64,000 nucleotides of DNA from G965279355 sp965279355 (lineage in GTDB: Bacteria; Pseudomonadota; Alphaproteobacteria; CACIAM-22H2). Shown here piece by piece: positions 25,081 to 34,589 of this stretch. The stretch spans positions 1,984,001-2,048,000 of the forward strand of contig OZ257155.1 of assembly GCA_965279355.1 (NCBI GenBank). The letters run 5' to 3'. The notes under the pieces were generated by a model. The model was not told the origin of the DNA, did no database searches, and saw only the letters and a program-made list of their open reading frames with translations. The position numbers were made by a program, and so were the translations under genes. Each line of letters opens with the position of its first letter. Position 1 is the first letter of the stretch.

Positions 25081-25923
25081 GTGAAACTGCGCCGCCTGTG
25101 GCAGGAAATGACGACCGAGGAATTTCGCGCGCTCGATGCCGAGCGGGTGATCGCGATCCTGCCGGTCGCCGCGATCGAACAGCACGGCCCGCACCTGCCG
25201 GTCGAGGTCGATACCAGAATCAACGCCGGAATCCTGTCCCGCGCGGTGGAACTGATGCCGGCGGAACTGCCGGTCACGATCCTGCCCGCGATGACGGTCG
25301 GGAAAAGCAGCGAGCACACGGCGTTTCCCGGTACCCTGACCCTGACGGCCGAGACGACGATCCGGCTTTGGACCGAGATCGGCGAATCCGTGGCGCGTGC
25401 CGGTATCAAGAAGATGGTCATCTTCAACAGCCATGGCGGGCAGCCGCAGATCGCCGACATCGTCGCGCGCGACCTACGGGTGCGGCTCGGAATGTTCGTG
25501 GTGACCGTCAGCTCCTACAGCCTCGGCCGGCCGGAGGGCATGTTCCCGGAGCATGAACTCAAGCACGGCATTCATGGCGGCACCGTCGAAACGTCGCTGA
25601 TGCTGCGGCTGCGCCCCGACCTGGTGCAGATGGACAAGGCCAAGAATTTCGAATCGCTCTCCGCCCGCATGGAGACCGAATACGAGATGCTGACGCCGGA
25701 AGGCAAAGTCGGCTTCGGCTGGCAGACCCAGGATCTGAACCCGGATGGCGCCTGCGGTGACGCGTCAGCGGCGGATGCCGGCCGCGGATCGATCCTGCTG
25801 GATCACTGCGCGCAACGGTTAGTGTCGCTGCTCTGGGAGATCGACCGTTTCCCACTCTCCGCCATCGGTGTCAAATCCGAGCCGACACGCCGCGGGCCCA
25901 TTCGCATCGTGACCAGCAACTGA
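25081..25923 (+). CDS. Creatininase family amidohydrolase
   Basis: 280 residues from the GTG at 25081, chosen because GGAG lies 8 nt upstream; a GTG at 25051 abuts the preceding stop and has no ribosome site. Metal-binding motifs typical of creatininase/ArfB/MftE proteins are AAIEQHGPHLPVEVDT, FNSHGGQ and HGGTVETSLMLRL. Members hydrolyse cyclic amides such as creatinine or deformylate aminopyrimidines. Here it probably opens or trims an N-heterocycle. It lies between a binding-protein gene and an oxygenase gene. Confidence 0.87.
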   Translation: MKLRRLWQEMTTEEFRALDAERVIAILPVAAIEQHGPHLPVEVDTRINAGILSRAVELMPAELPVTILPAMTVGKSSEHTAFPGTLTLTAETTIRLWTEIGESVARAGIKKMVIFNSHGGQPQIADIVARDLRVRLGMFVVTVSSYSLGRPEGMFPEHELKHGIHGGTVETSLMLRLRPDLVQMDKAKNFESLSARMETEYEMLTPEGKVGFGWQTQDLNPDGACGDASAADAGRGSILLDHCAQRLVSLLWEIDRFPLSAIGVKSEPTRRGPIRIVTSN

Positions 25924-25948
25924 TCGCGAGACGCACGGAGATCATCCG

Positions 25949-26935
25949 ATGAATGTCTACCGCCCGGCGCGACCGGCCCTCCTGCCCGTCATCGACCTGT
26001 CCGGCGGCTTTTCGCCGTCGCTGGCGTCGCGACAGAGAGTCGCCGGGGAAATCGGAGCGGCGAGCCGGACGCATGGCTTTTTCTATGTCAGGAACCACAA
26101 TGTTCCGCAGTACCTGATCGACAACCTGTTCGAGACAGCACGCCAGTTCTTCGCCATGCCGGCGGACGAGAAAGCGAAATGCACAGCCACGACGCCTTTC
26201 ACGGCGCGTGGTTATGAAGGGTTCAACACCCAGGCTTTCGATCCCGACGCGCCGGCGGACTACAAGGAAGGTTTCGTCCTCGGCATCGAACGGGGTCCCG
26301 ATCATCCCTACGTCAAGGTCGGTGTACACAACCAGGGCGCCAATCTCTGGCATCCGGGGCAACCGGTGTTTCGCGCCGCGTCCGAAGACTATTTCAACGC
26401 GACCTTCCGGCTCGGTGTCGATCTCATGCGCCTGGTGGCGTTGTCGCTCGAACTCCCGGAAGATTTCTTCGACTCCCACTTCACCGATCCCATCGCCAAT
26501 CTCCGGGTTCTGCACTATCCGGCGCACCCCAAGGACGCCCCGCCAGGCCAGCTCGGTTGCGGCGCGCACACTGACTGGGGCGCTTTGACCGTCCTGCTAC
26601 AGGACGACTGCGGCGGGCTCGAGGTCCAGGGTGTCGACGGTGAGTGGATTTTCGCCGAACCGGTCGAGGGCACCTTCGTCGTCAATCTCGGCGACCTGCT
26701 GGCGCGCTGGACCAACGATCTCTATCAATCCACGCCGCATCGCGTGATGAACAACCGTTCCGGCCGTGACCGCTACTCGGCCGCCATGTTCCTTGACCCC
26801 AACCACTATTCGCAAATCGAGTGCCTGCCGAGCTGCCAGTCGGCGGGCCATCCGCCGAAATACCCGGTGTGCAGCGCCGGCGAGCACAATCTCGAAATGT
26901 ACCGGCGCACGCACCCGACGGCGCCGACGGCTTAA
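25949..26935 (+). CDS. Isopenicillin N synthase family 2OG-Fe(II)-type oxygenase
   Basis: 328 residues. The iron and cosubstrate residues lie in HTDWGALTVL (His, Asp), STPHRVMN (His) and RYSAAMF (Arg-x-Ser). The N-terminal domain has GAASRTHGFFYVRNHNVP. It is paralogous to the enzyme at 22898 and is the third gene of the operon that begins at 24052, 25 nt after the creatininase stop. Confidence 0.85.
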   Translation: MNVYRPARPALLPVIDLSGGFSPSLASRQRVAGEIGAASRTHGFFYVRNHNVPQYLIDNLFETARQFFAMPADEKAKCTATTPFTARGYEGFNTQAFDPDAPADYKEGFVLGIERGPDHPYVKVGVHNQGANLWHPGQPVFRAASEDYFNATFRLGVDLMRLVALSLELPEDFFDSHFTDPIANLRVLHYPAHPKDAPPGQLGCGAHTDWGALTVLLQDDCGGLEVQGVDGEWIFAEPVEGTFVVNLGDLLARWTNDLYQSTPHRVMNNRSGRDRYSAAMFLDPNHYSQIECLPSCQSAGHPPKYPVCSAGEHNLEMYRRTHPTAPTA

Positions 26936-27085
26936 GCCACACTTCCGAAGATACAAAGGACGCCGGCAGCGGCAGTTGCTGTTTTGCTCCTCGGTTCCAT
27001 GCCGCCAAGGCAACGGCGCGATTCTCGGACACCGTCCCGGATCATCGGACCAAAAAACCGCCATATGCGGGCGATCCCGTACGGA

Positions 27086-27103
27086 CTGCGGATTAAACCG
27101 CAG
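27086..27103. promoter_or_regulatory. Inverted repeat CTGCGG-N6-CCGCAG
   Basis: Perfect 6-bp arms around ATTAAA in the 257-bp gap 26936-27192, centred about 66 bp upstream of the predicted sigma-54 start. Candidate activator site. Nothing else gene-like is seen in this gap. Confidence 0.42.
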
Positions 27104-27134
27104 CCAGCGTCACGATGCCGAACACCGCAAGGCT

Positions 27135-27150
27135 TGGTACGGCAATTGCT
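27135..27150 (+). promoter_or_regulatory. Sigma-54 promoter candidate
   Basis: TGGTACGGCAATTGCT, 11 of 12 defined positions, correct spacing. Predicted start at 27161, leader 32 nt containing AGGAGG before the ATG at 27193. It would drive the six-gene operon to 33990. The -24 half is identical to the site at 41039 on the other strand. Confidence 0.75.
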
Positions 27151-27192
27151 GTTCCTCCATCACCATAGGTTGTCCTGAACCAGGAGGTCGCA

Positions 27193-28185
27193 ATGGCTAC
27201 CCATTCCCTGACACGCCGTACCGCTCTATCCCTCGCCGGTCTCGCGCTGCTGACGCCTGCCATCGCAGCCGCGCAGGACAAGGTTTCTTTCCAGACGAAC
27301 TGGCGCGCCCAGGCCGAGCACGGCGGTTTCTATCAGGCGGTGGGCGCCGGCATCTACAAGAAGCACGGCCTTGAGGTGGAAATCCGCATGGGCGGGCCGC
27401 AGCAGGATCCCAATGCCCTGCTCCTCGCCGGCCGCGTCGACTTCATCATGAACAACGCCTTCGGCGGCTTCAACTACGTGCGGGAAAACCTGCCCTTCAT
27501 CGTGATCGCCTCGATGATGCAGAAGGATCCGCAGGTGCTGATCTCGCATCCCGGCGTCGGCCATGACAGCCTCGCCGCCATGAAGGGCAAGCCGGTCCTC
27601 GTCGGCGCGGTGGCGCGCAACAGCTTCTACCCGTTCCTGAAGGCCAAGTTCGGATTCACCGATGAGATGATCCGACCCTATACGTTCAACATGGGGCCGT
27701 TCCTCGCCGACAAGAATGCGATCCAGCAGGGCTTCCTGACCAGCGAAGTGTTCTCCGCCGAACTCGCCGGCGTAAAGCCGGTCGTTCACCTGCTCGCCGA
27801 CTCAGGCTTCGACAATTATCAGACAACGATCAATACATCGCTGAAACTGATCGAAGCCAAGCCCGATCTCGTGCAGCGTTTCGTCAACGCCTCGATCGAA
27901 GGCTGGTACAGCTACATCTATAGCGATCCGACACCAGGCAACAAACTGATCAAAGCCGACAATCCGGATATGACCGACGACAAGATCGCCTACGCCATCG
28001 CAAAAATGAAGGAGTACGGCATCGTCGACTCAGGGGATTCAAAGACGCTCGGTATCGGCGCCATGACCGATGCGCGCTGGCAGCGGTTTTATAAAACCTA
28101 TGTAGACGCCGGAATCTATCCGGCCACCCTGGACTATCGCAAGGCGTACACCCTGCAGTTCGTCAACAAAAAGGTGGGAATGTGA
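27193..28185 (+). CDS. ABC transporter substrate-binding protein (NMT1/THI5-like)
   Basis: 330 residues. AGGAGGTCGCA precedes the ATG. The signal peptide ends PAIAAAQD. The ligand lobe has TNWRAQAEHGGFYQAVGAGI and IRMGGPQQDPN, and the C-terminus is FVNKKVGM. It is the only one of the five NMT1/THI5-like paralogues with a permease and ATPase in its own operon, which makes it the likely cognate receptor. It overlaps the ATPase gene as GTGA. Confidence 0.9.
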   Translation: MATHSLTRRTALSLAGLALLTPAIAAAQDKVSFQTNWRAQAEHGGFYQAVGAGIYKKHGLEVEIRMGGPQQDPNALLLAGRVDFIMNNAFGGFNYVRENLPFIVIASMMQKDPQVLISHPGVGHDSLAAMKGKPVLVGAVARNSFYPFLKAKFGFTDEMIRPYTFNMGPFLADKNAIQQGFLTSEVFSAELAGVKPVVHLLADSGFDNYQTTINTSLKLIEAKPDLVQRFVNASIEGWYSYIYSDPTPGNKLIKADNPDMTDDKIAYAIAKMKEYGIVDSGDSKTLGIGAMTDARWQRFYKTYVDAGIYPATLDYRKAYTLQFVNKKVGM

Positions 28186-29009
28186 GACCAGCTCTCGTTA
28201 CGACGCCTCCCGCACCGCTTCCGGTCGGAGAAGTAGCCCGCGAACGGCCGGTCGTCAGCCTCACCGGTGTCAGCAAGCGCTTCTCGAACGGCACGCTGGC
28301 GGTGAAAGACTTCTCGCTGGCGGTCCAGCAGAACAGCTTCATCAGCCTGCTTGGTCCGTCGGGCTGCGGCAAGAGTACGGTGCTGCGCATGATCGCCGGT
28401 CTCGGCGATCCGTCGGCGGGCACGATTGACTGGCCGCTGGCGGCTTACGACGCCGCCGGCAAGCCGATGCCCGATCTGGGCTTCGTCTTCCAGGAGCCGA
28501 CGCTGATGCCGTGGGCGACCTCCATCAAGAACGTGATGCTGCCGCTGATCCTGGCAGGAAAGTCCAAATCGGAGGCAAAGGACCAGGCCCTCGATGCGCT
28601 GGCGCAGGTCGGCCTGTCCGGCTTCGAGAATGCGTATCCGCGCGAGTTGTCGGGCGGCATGAAGATGCGCGTGTCGATCGCCCGCGCCATCGTCACCAAG
28701 CCGCGCGTGCTGCTGATGGACGAGCCGTTCGCGGCGCTGGACGAGATCACCCGCTTCAAGCTGAACAACGACCTCCAGGAACTCTGGCAGAAGCTGAAGT
28801 TCACCGTGATCTTCGTGACGCACTCAGTCTTCGAGTCTGTCTATCTTTCGGAGCGCATCGTGGTCATGGCGGCCCGTCCTGGCCGTGTCATGACCGAGCT
28901 TGCCATCGGCGCGGCCTATCCCCGCGATGAAGCGTTCCGCACCTCAGCCAACTACGCGGAATACTGCCGCGTCGTGTCCCGCACCCTTGGTGAGGCGATT
29001 GCCGCATGA
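28182..29009 (+). CDS. ABC transporter ATP-binding protein
   Basis: 275 residues from a GTG that overlaps the upstream stop (GTGA). Walker A is GPSGCGKST, the signature LSGGMKMRVSIARAI and Walker B VLLMDEPFAALDE. It is of the nitrate/taurine/ThiZ type. It overlaps the permease gene as ATGA. Because four other binding proteins in the region lack an ATPase, this pair may serve several receptors. Confidence 0.9.
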   Translation: MRPALVTTPPAPLPVGEVARERPVVSLTGVSKRFSNGTLAVKDFSLAVQQNSFISLLGPSGCGKSTVLRMIAGLGDPSAGTIDWPLAAYDAAGKPMPDLGFVFQEPTLMPWATSIKNVMLPLILAGKSKSEAKDQALDALAQVGLSGFENAYPRELSGGMKMRVSIARAIVTKPRVLLMDEPFAALDEITRFKLNNDLQELWQKLKFTVIFVTHSVFESVYLSERIVVMAARPGRVMTELAIGAAYPRDEAFRTSANYAEYCRVVSRTLGEAIAA

Positions 29010-29887
29010 CAACCATCTCCACGGCCCTGCCCAGCCTGGCCTCCGACGGCACCGATTCCGGTCTCATCGCCGTCCCGCACGAAAAACGCTTCCTCGGCAT
29101 CGCGGTTTCGACCTGGCCGAAGATCCTGGCGCCGATGTTCATCGGCATCCTGGCGCTCGCGGCCTGGGAAATCACCGTCACCGTCTACAAGGTGCCGGCC
29201 TACATCCTGCCGGGTCCGATCCTGATCGTGCAGACCCTGTTCAAGGACTGGCACACGCTGTCGACCTCGCTCTGGGTGACGTTGCAGATCACCTTCGCGG
29301 CGCTGGCCATCGCGGCCTCGCTTGGCGTGTTCATCTCGGTGCTGTTCAGCCAGTCGAAATGGGTCGAGTTCTCGTTCTTCCCGTATGCCGTCATCCTTCA
29401 GGTGACGCCGATCGTCGCCATCGCACCGCTGATCATCATCTGGGTCGACAACATCCAGATCGCGCTGCTGATCTGCGCCTGGATCGTCGCGTTCTTTCCG
29501 ATCCTGTCGAACACGATCCTGGGCCTGAACAGCGCCGACCATAACCTGCTGAACCTGTTCCAGCTCTATCGCGCCTCGCGCGGCCAGGTGCTGCGGCATC
29601 TGCGTATTCCCGCCGCCATGCCGTATTTCCTCGGCGGCCTGCGCATCTCCGGCGGCCTGTCGCTGATCGGCGCGGTCGTAGCGGAGTTCGTGGCCGGCAC
29701 CGGCGGTCGCGCCTCAGGCCTTGCCTATCGCATCCTCGAGTCAGGATACCAGTTGCAGATTCCGCGCATGTTCGCGGCTCTGCTGCTGATCTCGCTCACC
29801 GGCATCGCGATCTTTCTGGTGTTGTCTCTGATCTCGCATCTCTGCCTGCGCAAATGGCACGAGAGCGCCATCCGTCGAGAGAATTGA
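29006..29887 (+). CDS. ABC transporter permease
   Basis: 293 residues with about six predicted membrane helices between about 35 and 280. The EAA-like loop is ASRGQVLRHLRIPAAMPYFL. Together with the ATPase it forms the importer for the NMT1/THI5-like receptors. The amidohydrolase gene begins 1 nt after its stop. Confidence 0.9.
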   Translation: MTTISTALPSLASDGTDSGLIAVPHEKRFLGIAVSTWPKILAPMFIGILALAAWEITVTVYKVPAYILPGPILIVQTLFKDWHTLSTSLWVTLQITFAALAIAASLGVFISVLFSQSKWVEFSFFPYAVILQVTPIVAIAPLIIIWVDNIQIALLICAWIVAFFPILSNTILGLNSADHNLLNLFQLYRASRGQVLRHLRIPAAMPYFLGGLRISGGLSLIGAVVAEFVAGTGGRASGLAYRILESGYQLQIPRMFAALLLISLTGIAIFLVLSLISHLCLRKWHESAIRREN

Positions 29888-29888
29888 G

Positions 29889-31235
29889 ATGAGCGGTTTC
29901 GTTGCGATCCCCGATGCGCCGTCCTATTGGCTGCGGAACGGCAAGGTCTCGGCCTCGCTGCTCGCGGCACCAACCGGCAAGCCCGCCGACCGTGAAGGTC
30001 TGGTCGATGTCGACCTCGAAATCAGCGGCGGCAAAGTCGCCGCGATTGCGCCCGGCGGCACGTTTGTCGCGGCGGGCGCGGTCGATCTCAAGGGCGGGCA
30101 GATCTGGCCCGGCTTTGTCGATATCCACACCCATATGGACAAGGGCCATATCTGGCCGCGCGCTGAAAACCCCGACGGCACATTCTTCGGCGCCTTTACC
30201 GCAACCGCGACCGACCGCCCGAACTGGCATCCCGCCGATGTGAAGCGGCGGTTCGATTTCGGTCTCCGCACCGCTTACGCGCACGGAACCGTTGCGATCC
30301 GCACCCATCTCGATTCCTGGGACCCGCAGGCGAAAATCTCGTGGAGCGTGTTCCGCGAGATCCGCGACGAATGGGCGGGCCGCATCGACCTGCAGGCAAG
30401 CTCCATCGTGCCGATGGATGCGTTCGGCCTGCCGTTTGGCGTCGAACTGGCCGACACGGTCGCGAAATCGGGCGGCGTTCTCGGCGCCGTGACCCGCCTG
30501 AACGGCGGCCTGCACGACAGCGTGCCGCCGGAGTTCCAGCCGCTGCTTGATCGGATTTTCGACCTCGCCGAGGAACGGAATCTCGATCTCGACTTCCATG
30601 TCGACGAAAGCGGCGAACAGGGTGCGGCAGCCCTCGGCCACATCGCGCGGACCGCGATCCGTCGCAAATTCAAGAACAAGATACATTGCGGCCATTGCTG
30701 CAGCCTCGCCGTGCAGCCGGAAGAACTGGTGAAAGAGACGCTGAAGGCCTGCGCAGACTCAGGCCTCGCTGTGGTCAGCCTGCCGATGTGCAACATGTAC
30801 CTGCAGGACCGCGTGCCGGGCCGCACGCCGCGCTGGCGCGGCGTCACCCTGCTGCATGAGCTGAAGGCGAGCGGCGTGCCGGTCTCGGTCGCCAGCGACA
30901 ACTGCCGCGATCCGTTCTACGGTTTTGGCGATCACGACGCCATGGAAGTGTTCACCCAGGCGACGCGCATCGCCCATTTTGACCGTCCCTATGGCGACTG
31001 GCCGCGCGCCGTAACCGCGACGCCGGCCGGCGTGATGAAGCTGGGCGACCGCGGCACGATCAAGGTCGGCGGTCCCGCCGATCTCGTGCTGTTCCACGGA
31101 CGCACCATGAGCGAACTGCTGTCGCGCCGTCAGAGCGACCGCGTCGTGCTGCGTGCCGGCAAGGCGATCGATACAACTCTGCCTGAGTACAGCGAGCTCG
31201 ACGAGCTCTTCGTCGCCGCCGAAGCGGCCGCCTGA
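29889..31235 (+). CDS. Cytosine-deaminase-like amidohydrolase
   Basis: 448 residues of the amidohydrolase superfamily (CodA/AtzC branch). The metal site is His-x-His in DIHTHMDKGH (about 76-85), catalytic His and Glu in FHVDES, His in CGHCCSL and Asp in ASDNCRDPF. It is expected to deaminate or hydrolyse a ring C-N bond. It is co-transcribed with an importer and two FAD oxidoreductases, so it probably acts on the imported heterocycle. Paralogues start at 41027 and 54016. Confidence 0.87.
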   Translation: MSGFVAIPDAPSYWLRNGKVSASLLAAPTGKPADREGLVDVDLEISGGKVAAIAPGGTFVAAGAVDLKGGQIWPGFVDIHTHMDKGHIWPRAENPDGTFFGAFTATATDRPNWHPADVKRRFDFGLRTAYAHGTVAIRTHLDSWDPQAKISWSVFREIRDEWAGRIDLQASSIVPMDAFGLPFGVELADTVAKSGGVLGAVTRLNGGLHDSVPPEFQPLLDRIFDLAEERNLDLDFHVDESGEQGAAALGHIARTAIRRKFKNKIHCGHCCSLAVQPEELVKETLKACADSGLAVVSLPMCNMYLQDRVPGRTPRWRGVTLLHELKASGVPVSVASDNCRDPFYGFGDHDAMEVFTQATRIAHFDRPYGDWPRAVTATPAGVMKLGDRGTIKVGGPADLVLFHGRTMSELLSRRQSDRVVLRAGKAIDTTLPEYSELDELFVAAEAAA

Positions 31236-31237
31236 CC

Positions 31238-32614
31238 ATGGGCGTGGATGGGCTTCCCGTCCGGCCGTCCACGGCAGCGCTTGCCGATCTCAAAGCAGCC
31301 CTTGCCGGGCTGCAGATCATCGACGATCCGTCGACAGTACGGCTGCGCAGCCGAGATTTCTTCTGGTACAGCCCGCTTCTGAAGGAAGAGCTCAACAGCA
31401 AATCGGCCGACCTCATCGTCGTGCCGCAAAATGAAGAAGACGTGCTGCGGGTCGCGCGCGAATGCGTGGCGCGGCGCATCCCGATCGTGGTACGCGGCGG
31501 CGCCACTGGCAATTACGGACAGATGGTGCCGCTGGCCGGCGGCGTGCTGCTCGACATGGCGGCGATGAATCGCGTTCTCTGGCTGCGTCCCGGCATGGGG
31601 CGCTTCCAGGCCGGCGCCAAGCTGATCGATATCGACATCGCGGCGATCCCCACCGGCTGGGAATTGCGGATGCATCCCTCGACCAAGCGTACCGCGACCA
31701 TAGGCGGCTTTGCCTGCGGCGGCGCAGCGGGGGTCGGCTCGATCCTCTACGGTCAGCTGCGCGACCGCGGGTCGATCGCGGCGCTGCGCGTGGTCACGAT
31801 GGAAGACGAGCCGCGCATCATAGAGCTGCGCGGCGACGAGATCCGCAACGCGCTGCATGCCTATGGCACCAACGGCATCGTCACCGAAGTCGAGGTCGCC
31901 CTCGCCCCGGCTTGGCCGTGGCTGGACATGATTGCGGTGTTCGACGACTTCGGGAAGATCGCTCAGTTCGCTCAACTTTGTGGTGAATCTGGCGGCATCG
32001 TCACCAAGCTTATCACTCTGATCGCCTGGCCTATTACAAGCTATTTCAAGGGGTTGAAGGAATTTCTGCCCGAGGGCAAACACATGGTCATCGCCATGGT
32101 GGCAAAGGGCAGTCGCGAGCCGTTTCTGAGCCTCGTGGCGGAGTTCGGCGGCAGCGTTACCTACGAGAAGAAGACACCGGCCGACGGCGATCCTACCCAA
32201 ATACCGCTCTACGAATACACCTGGAACCACACGACGTTGCAGGTGCTCAAGACCGACCGCACCGTCACCTACCTGCAGACCATCTTCCCGCCGGGGCAGA
32301 ACCTCGAGCGCGTCGACCACATGTACAAGAAGTTCGGCGACGAGGTGCTGATGCATTGCGAATTCCAGCGCCGCCAGGGCCGTATCTCCTGCAGCGCGCT
32401 GCAGATCGTGCGCTACTCCACGCCTGAGCGCCTGCGCGAGATCATCCGCTATCACGAGGAGAACGGCACCCGCATCTCCAACCCGCATACCTACATCCTC
32501 GAGGACAAGGGCCCCAAGGTCATCGACGCCGATCACCAGCTCACCTTCAAGCGCCTCACCGACCCTTACGGCCTGATGAACCCCGGCAAGATGAGCCGCT
32601 GGACGCCCGCATGA
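31238..32614 (+). CDS. FAD-binding oxidoreductase (PCMH/GlcD type), copy 1
   Basis: 458 residues. The FAD-binding PCMH domain has VRGGATGNYGQMVPLAGG (about 85-105) and HPSTKRTATIGGF. The C-terminal FAD-oxidase region ends GLMNPGKMSRW. Related enzymes oxidise hydroxy acids or carbinols. It starts 2 nt after the amidohydrolase stop and overlaps copy 2 as ATGA. The two copies share most core motifs, an evident tandem duplication that may form a heterodimer. Confidence 0.85.
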   Translation: MGVDGLPVRPSTAALADLKAALAGLQIIDDPSTVRLRSRDFFWYSPLLKEELNSKSADLIVVPQNEEDVLRVARECVARRIPIVVRGGATGNYGQMVPLAGGVLLDMAAMNRVLWLRPGMGRFQAGAKLIDIDIAAIPTGWELRMHPSTKRTATIGGFACGGAAGVGSILYGQLRDRGSIAALRVVTMEDEPRIIELRGDEIRNALHAYGTNGIVTEVEVALAPAWPWLDMIAVFDDFGKIAQFAQLCGESGGIVTKLITLIAWPITSYFKGLKEFLPEGKHMVIAMVAKGSREPFLSLVAEFGGSVTYEKKTPADGDPTQIPLYEYTWNHTTLQVLKTDRTVTYLQTIFPPGQNLERVDHMYKKFGDEVLMHCEFQRRQGRISCSALQIVRYSTPERLREIIRYHEENGTRISNPHTYILEDKGPKVIDADHQLTFKRLTDPYGLMNPGKMSRWTPA

Positions 32615-33990
32615 TGAACGCAGCCGAACGCTCCGCCTTCGTCCGCGCGATCGCACCGCTGCCAGTCATCGACGACCCGGCGCTGGTGAAACAGAAGTCG
32701 CGCGACTTCTACTGGTACAGCCCGATCCTCAAGGACCAGCTCCGCAGCGTGACCGCCGATCTCATCGTCGTGCCCCGCACCGTCGACGACGTCATCGCCG
32801 TCGCCCGCGAATGCGTGCGCAAACGCATTCCGCTCACGGTACGCGGCGGCGGCACCGGCAATTACGGCCAGGCGATGCCCCTCGACGGCGGCATCGTGCT
32901 CGACATGTCGGCGATGACCGCGATCAAAAAACTGGAAGACGGCGTCGTCACCGTCGAGCCCGGACTCAAGATCATCGATCTCGAAACCGCCACGCTGCCC
33001 GAAGGCTGGGAGATGCGCTTCCATCCCTCGACCCGCCGCACCGCGACCATCGGCGGCTTCATCGCCGGCGGCTCGACCGGGGTCGGCGCCATCAATTACG
33101 GCCTGCTGCGCGATCGCGGCAACGTGCTGGCGCTCAAGGTCGTGACGATGGAAGAGGAGCCGCGCGTGCTGGAGCTACGCGGCGACGACGTGCAGAAGGT
33201 CATCCACGCCTACGGCACCAACGGCATCGTCGTCGAGCTGGAGATCCCGCTCGCCCGCGCCTGGCCGTGGGTCGACGTGCTGGTCTCCTTCCCCGAATTC
33301 TCCGCCGCCGCGAAGTTCGGTCAGGCGCTCGCGGAATCCGAAGGCATCATCAAGAAGCTGATCACCCCGGTCGACTGGGGTGCGGCGCAATACTTCAAGC
33401 CGCTGCAGCCCTTCCTGGTCGAGGGCCACGCGGTGGTCGTCACCATGATCGCCGAACCATCGATGGAATCCTTCCAGGCGCTGGTCGGCGAGACCGGCGG
33501 CACCTGCGTCTATATCCGGGCCCCCGAAGCCGCCGCGCACGATGCCGTGCCGCCGCTCTACGAATTCACCTGGAACCATACGACCCTGCACGCGCTCAAG
33601 GCCGACCGCAGCATCACCTATCTGCAGACGCTGTTTCCGGCGCCGAACCATCTCGAACTCGTCGCGCATATGCGCCAGAAATTCGGCGACGAAACGCCGA
33701 TGCATCTGGAACTGGTGCGGTTGGACGGCCAGATCGGCTGCTTCGGCCTGCAGCTCGTCCGCTTCACGACGCCCGAGCGCCTCGACGAGATCATCGCCTA
33801 TCACGAGGCGAAAGGCTGCCCGGTCTTCAACCCGCACACCTATGTGCTGGAAGACGGGGGCATGAAGGACATCGACCAGGACCAGCTCGGCTTCAAGCAC
33901 CTCGCCGATCCGCACGGCCTGCTGAACCCGCGCAAGATGCGGGGGTGGACCGAGGATTCGAAATCGAAGTGGGTCAGAGCTGCGTCATAG
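32611..33990 (+). CDS. FAD-binding oxidoreductase (PCMH/GlcD type), copy 2
   Basis: 459 residues from the ATG that overlaps the previous stop (an ATG 3 nt later is also possible). VRGGGTGNYGQAMPLDGG and HPSTRRTATIGGF match copy 1, and it ends GLLNPRKMRGW plus a short basic tail. It is the last gene of the six-gene operon. Its final 17 bp overlap the end of the converging NAD(P)H oxidoreductase gene. Confidence 0.85.
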   Translation: MMNAAERSAFVRAIAPLPVIDDPALVKQKSRDFYWYSPILKDQLRSVTADLIVVPRTVDDVIAVARECVRKRIPLTVRGGGTGNYGQAMPLDGGIVLDMSAMTAIKKLEDGVVTVEPGLKIIDLETATLPEGWEMRFHPSTRRTATIGGFIAGGSTGVGAINYGLLRDRGNVLALKVVTMEEEPRVLELRGDDVQKVIHAYGTNGIVVELEIPLARAWPWVDVLVSFPEFSAAAKFGQALAESEGIIKKLITPVDWGAAQYFKPLQPFLVEGHAVVVTMIAEPSMESFQALVGETGGTCVYIRAPEAAAHDAVPPLYEFTWNHTTLHALKADRSITYLQTLFPAPNHLELVAHMRQKFGDETPMHLELVRLDGQIGCFGLQLVRFTTPERLDEIIAYHEAKGCPVFNPHTYVLEDGGMKDIDQDQLGFKHLADPHGLLNPRKMRGWTEDSKSKWVRAAS

Positions 33991-34561
33991 CGGTCCACGC
34001 CCGGTCGAGAAACCGGCGGCGTCGCTCCATCGTCCCCCGATTCATATCGTAGAACGCGACATAATTGGCGCGGCAGCCGAAACCGCACAGCGCCTTGAAG
34101 TAGCGCGTGATGTGGCCGCGCGGCAGGTCGCCGACGATCAGCCGCACATGCCACCATGGCCGCCCATAGGTCGCGACGCCGACGATCCGTTTGATGTTGG
34201 TCAGTGCCGGCCGCGCGATGCCGTCCTCGCCCAGGGTGAATGACACGCCCGGCACCAGCACCCGGTCGAACCAGCCCTTGAGGATGGCCGGCACGCCGAA
34301 ACTCCAGGTCGGAAACACGAACACCACGGCGTCGGCCCGCTGCAGCCGTACGGCGTAACTGTCGACCAGTGCCCGGTTGCGCGTCAGGTCGTGATAATCC
34401 TGCCGCTCCGCCGCGCTCAACACCGGATCGAATTTCTCGGCATAGAGATCGCAATCGTCGACCTCATGCCCGGCGGCGCGCAGCGCATTGAGGACCGTCC
34501 GGTGGACTTCGGCGTTGAAACTGTCGCCCAGCGGGTGGGCGTAGAGGACGAGGACTTTCAT
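33974..34561 (-). CDS. NAD(P)H-dependent oxidoreductase, flavodoxin fold (NQO1/MdaB type)
   Basis: 195 residues. The N-terminal flavin-binding LVLYAHPLGDSFNAEVH and FVFPTWSFGVPAILKGWFDR are diagnostic of the Flavodoxin_2 family. It reduces quinones or supplies reduced flavin. It is the last gene of the hydrolase/cupin/CocE operon, 28 nt after the CocE stop. It might act as a flavin reductase for oxygenases, but this is speculative. Confidence 0.87.
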   Translation of the reverse strand: MKVLVLYAHPLGDSFNAEVHRTVLNALRAAGHEVDDCDLYAEKFDPVLSAAERQDYHDLTRNRALVDSYAVRLQRADAVVFVFPTWSFGVPAILKGWFDRVLVPGVSFTLGEDGIARPALTNIKRIVGVATYGRPWWHVRLIVGDLPRGHITRYFKALCGFGCRANYVAFYDMNRGTMERRRRFLDRAWTAMTQL

Positions 34562-34589
34562 ATCCTCGGCAGTGCAAGAGGAGTGCCGC

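Noticed and set aside
26936..27192. Riboswitch (TPP, FMN or guanidine type) upstream of the NMT1/THI5-like operon
   Set aside because: No conserved riboswitch core was recognised here or upstream of the other receptors. The region is better explained by a sigma-54-like promoter and an inverted repeat.
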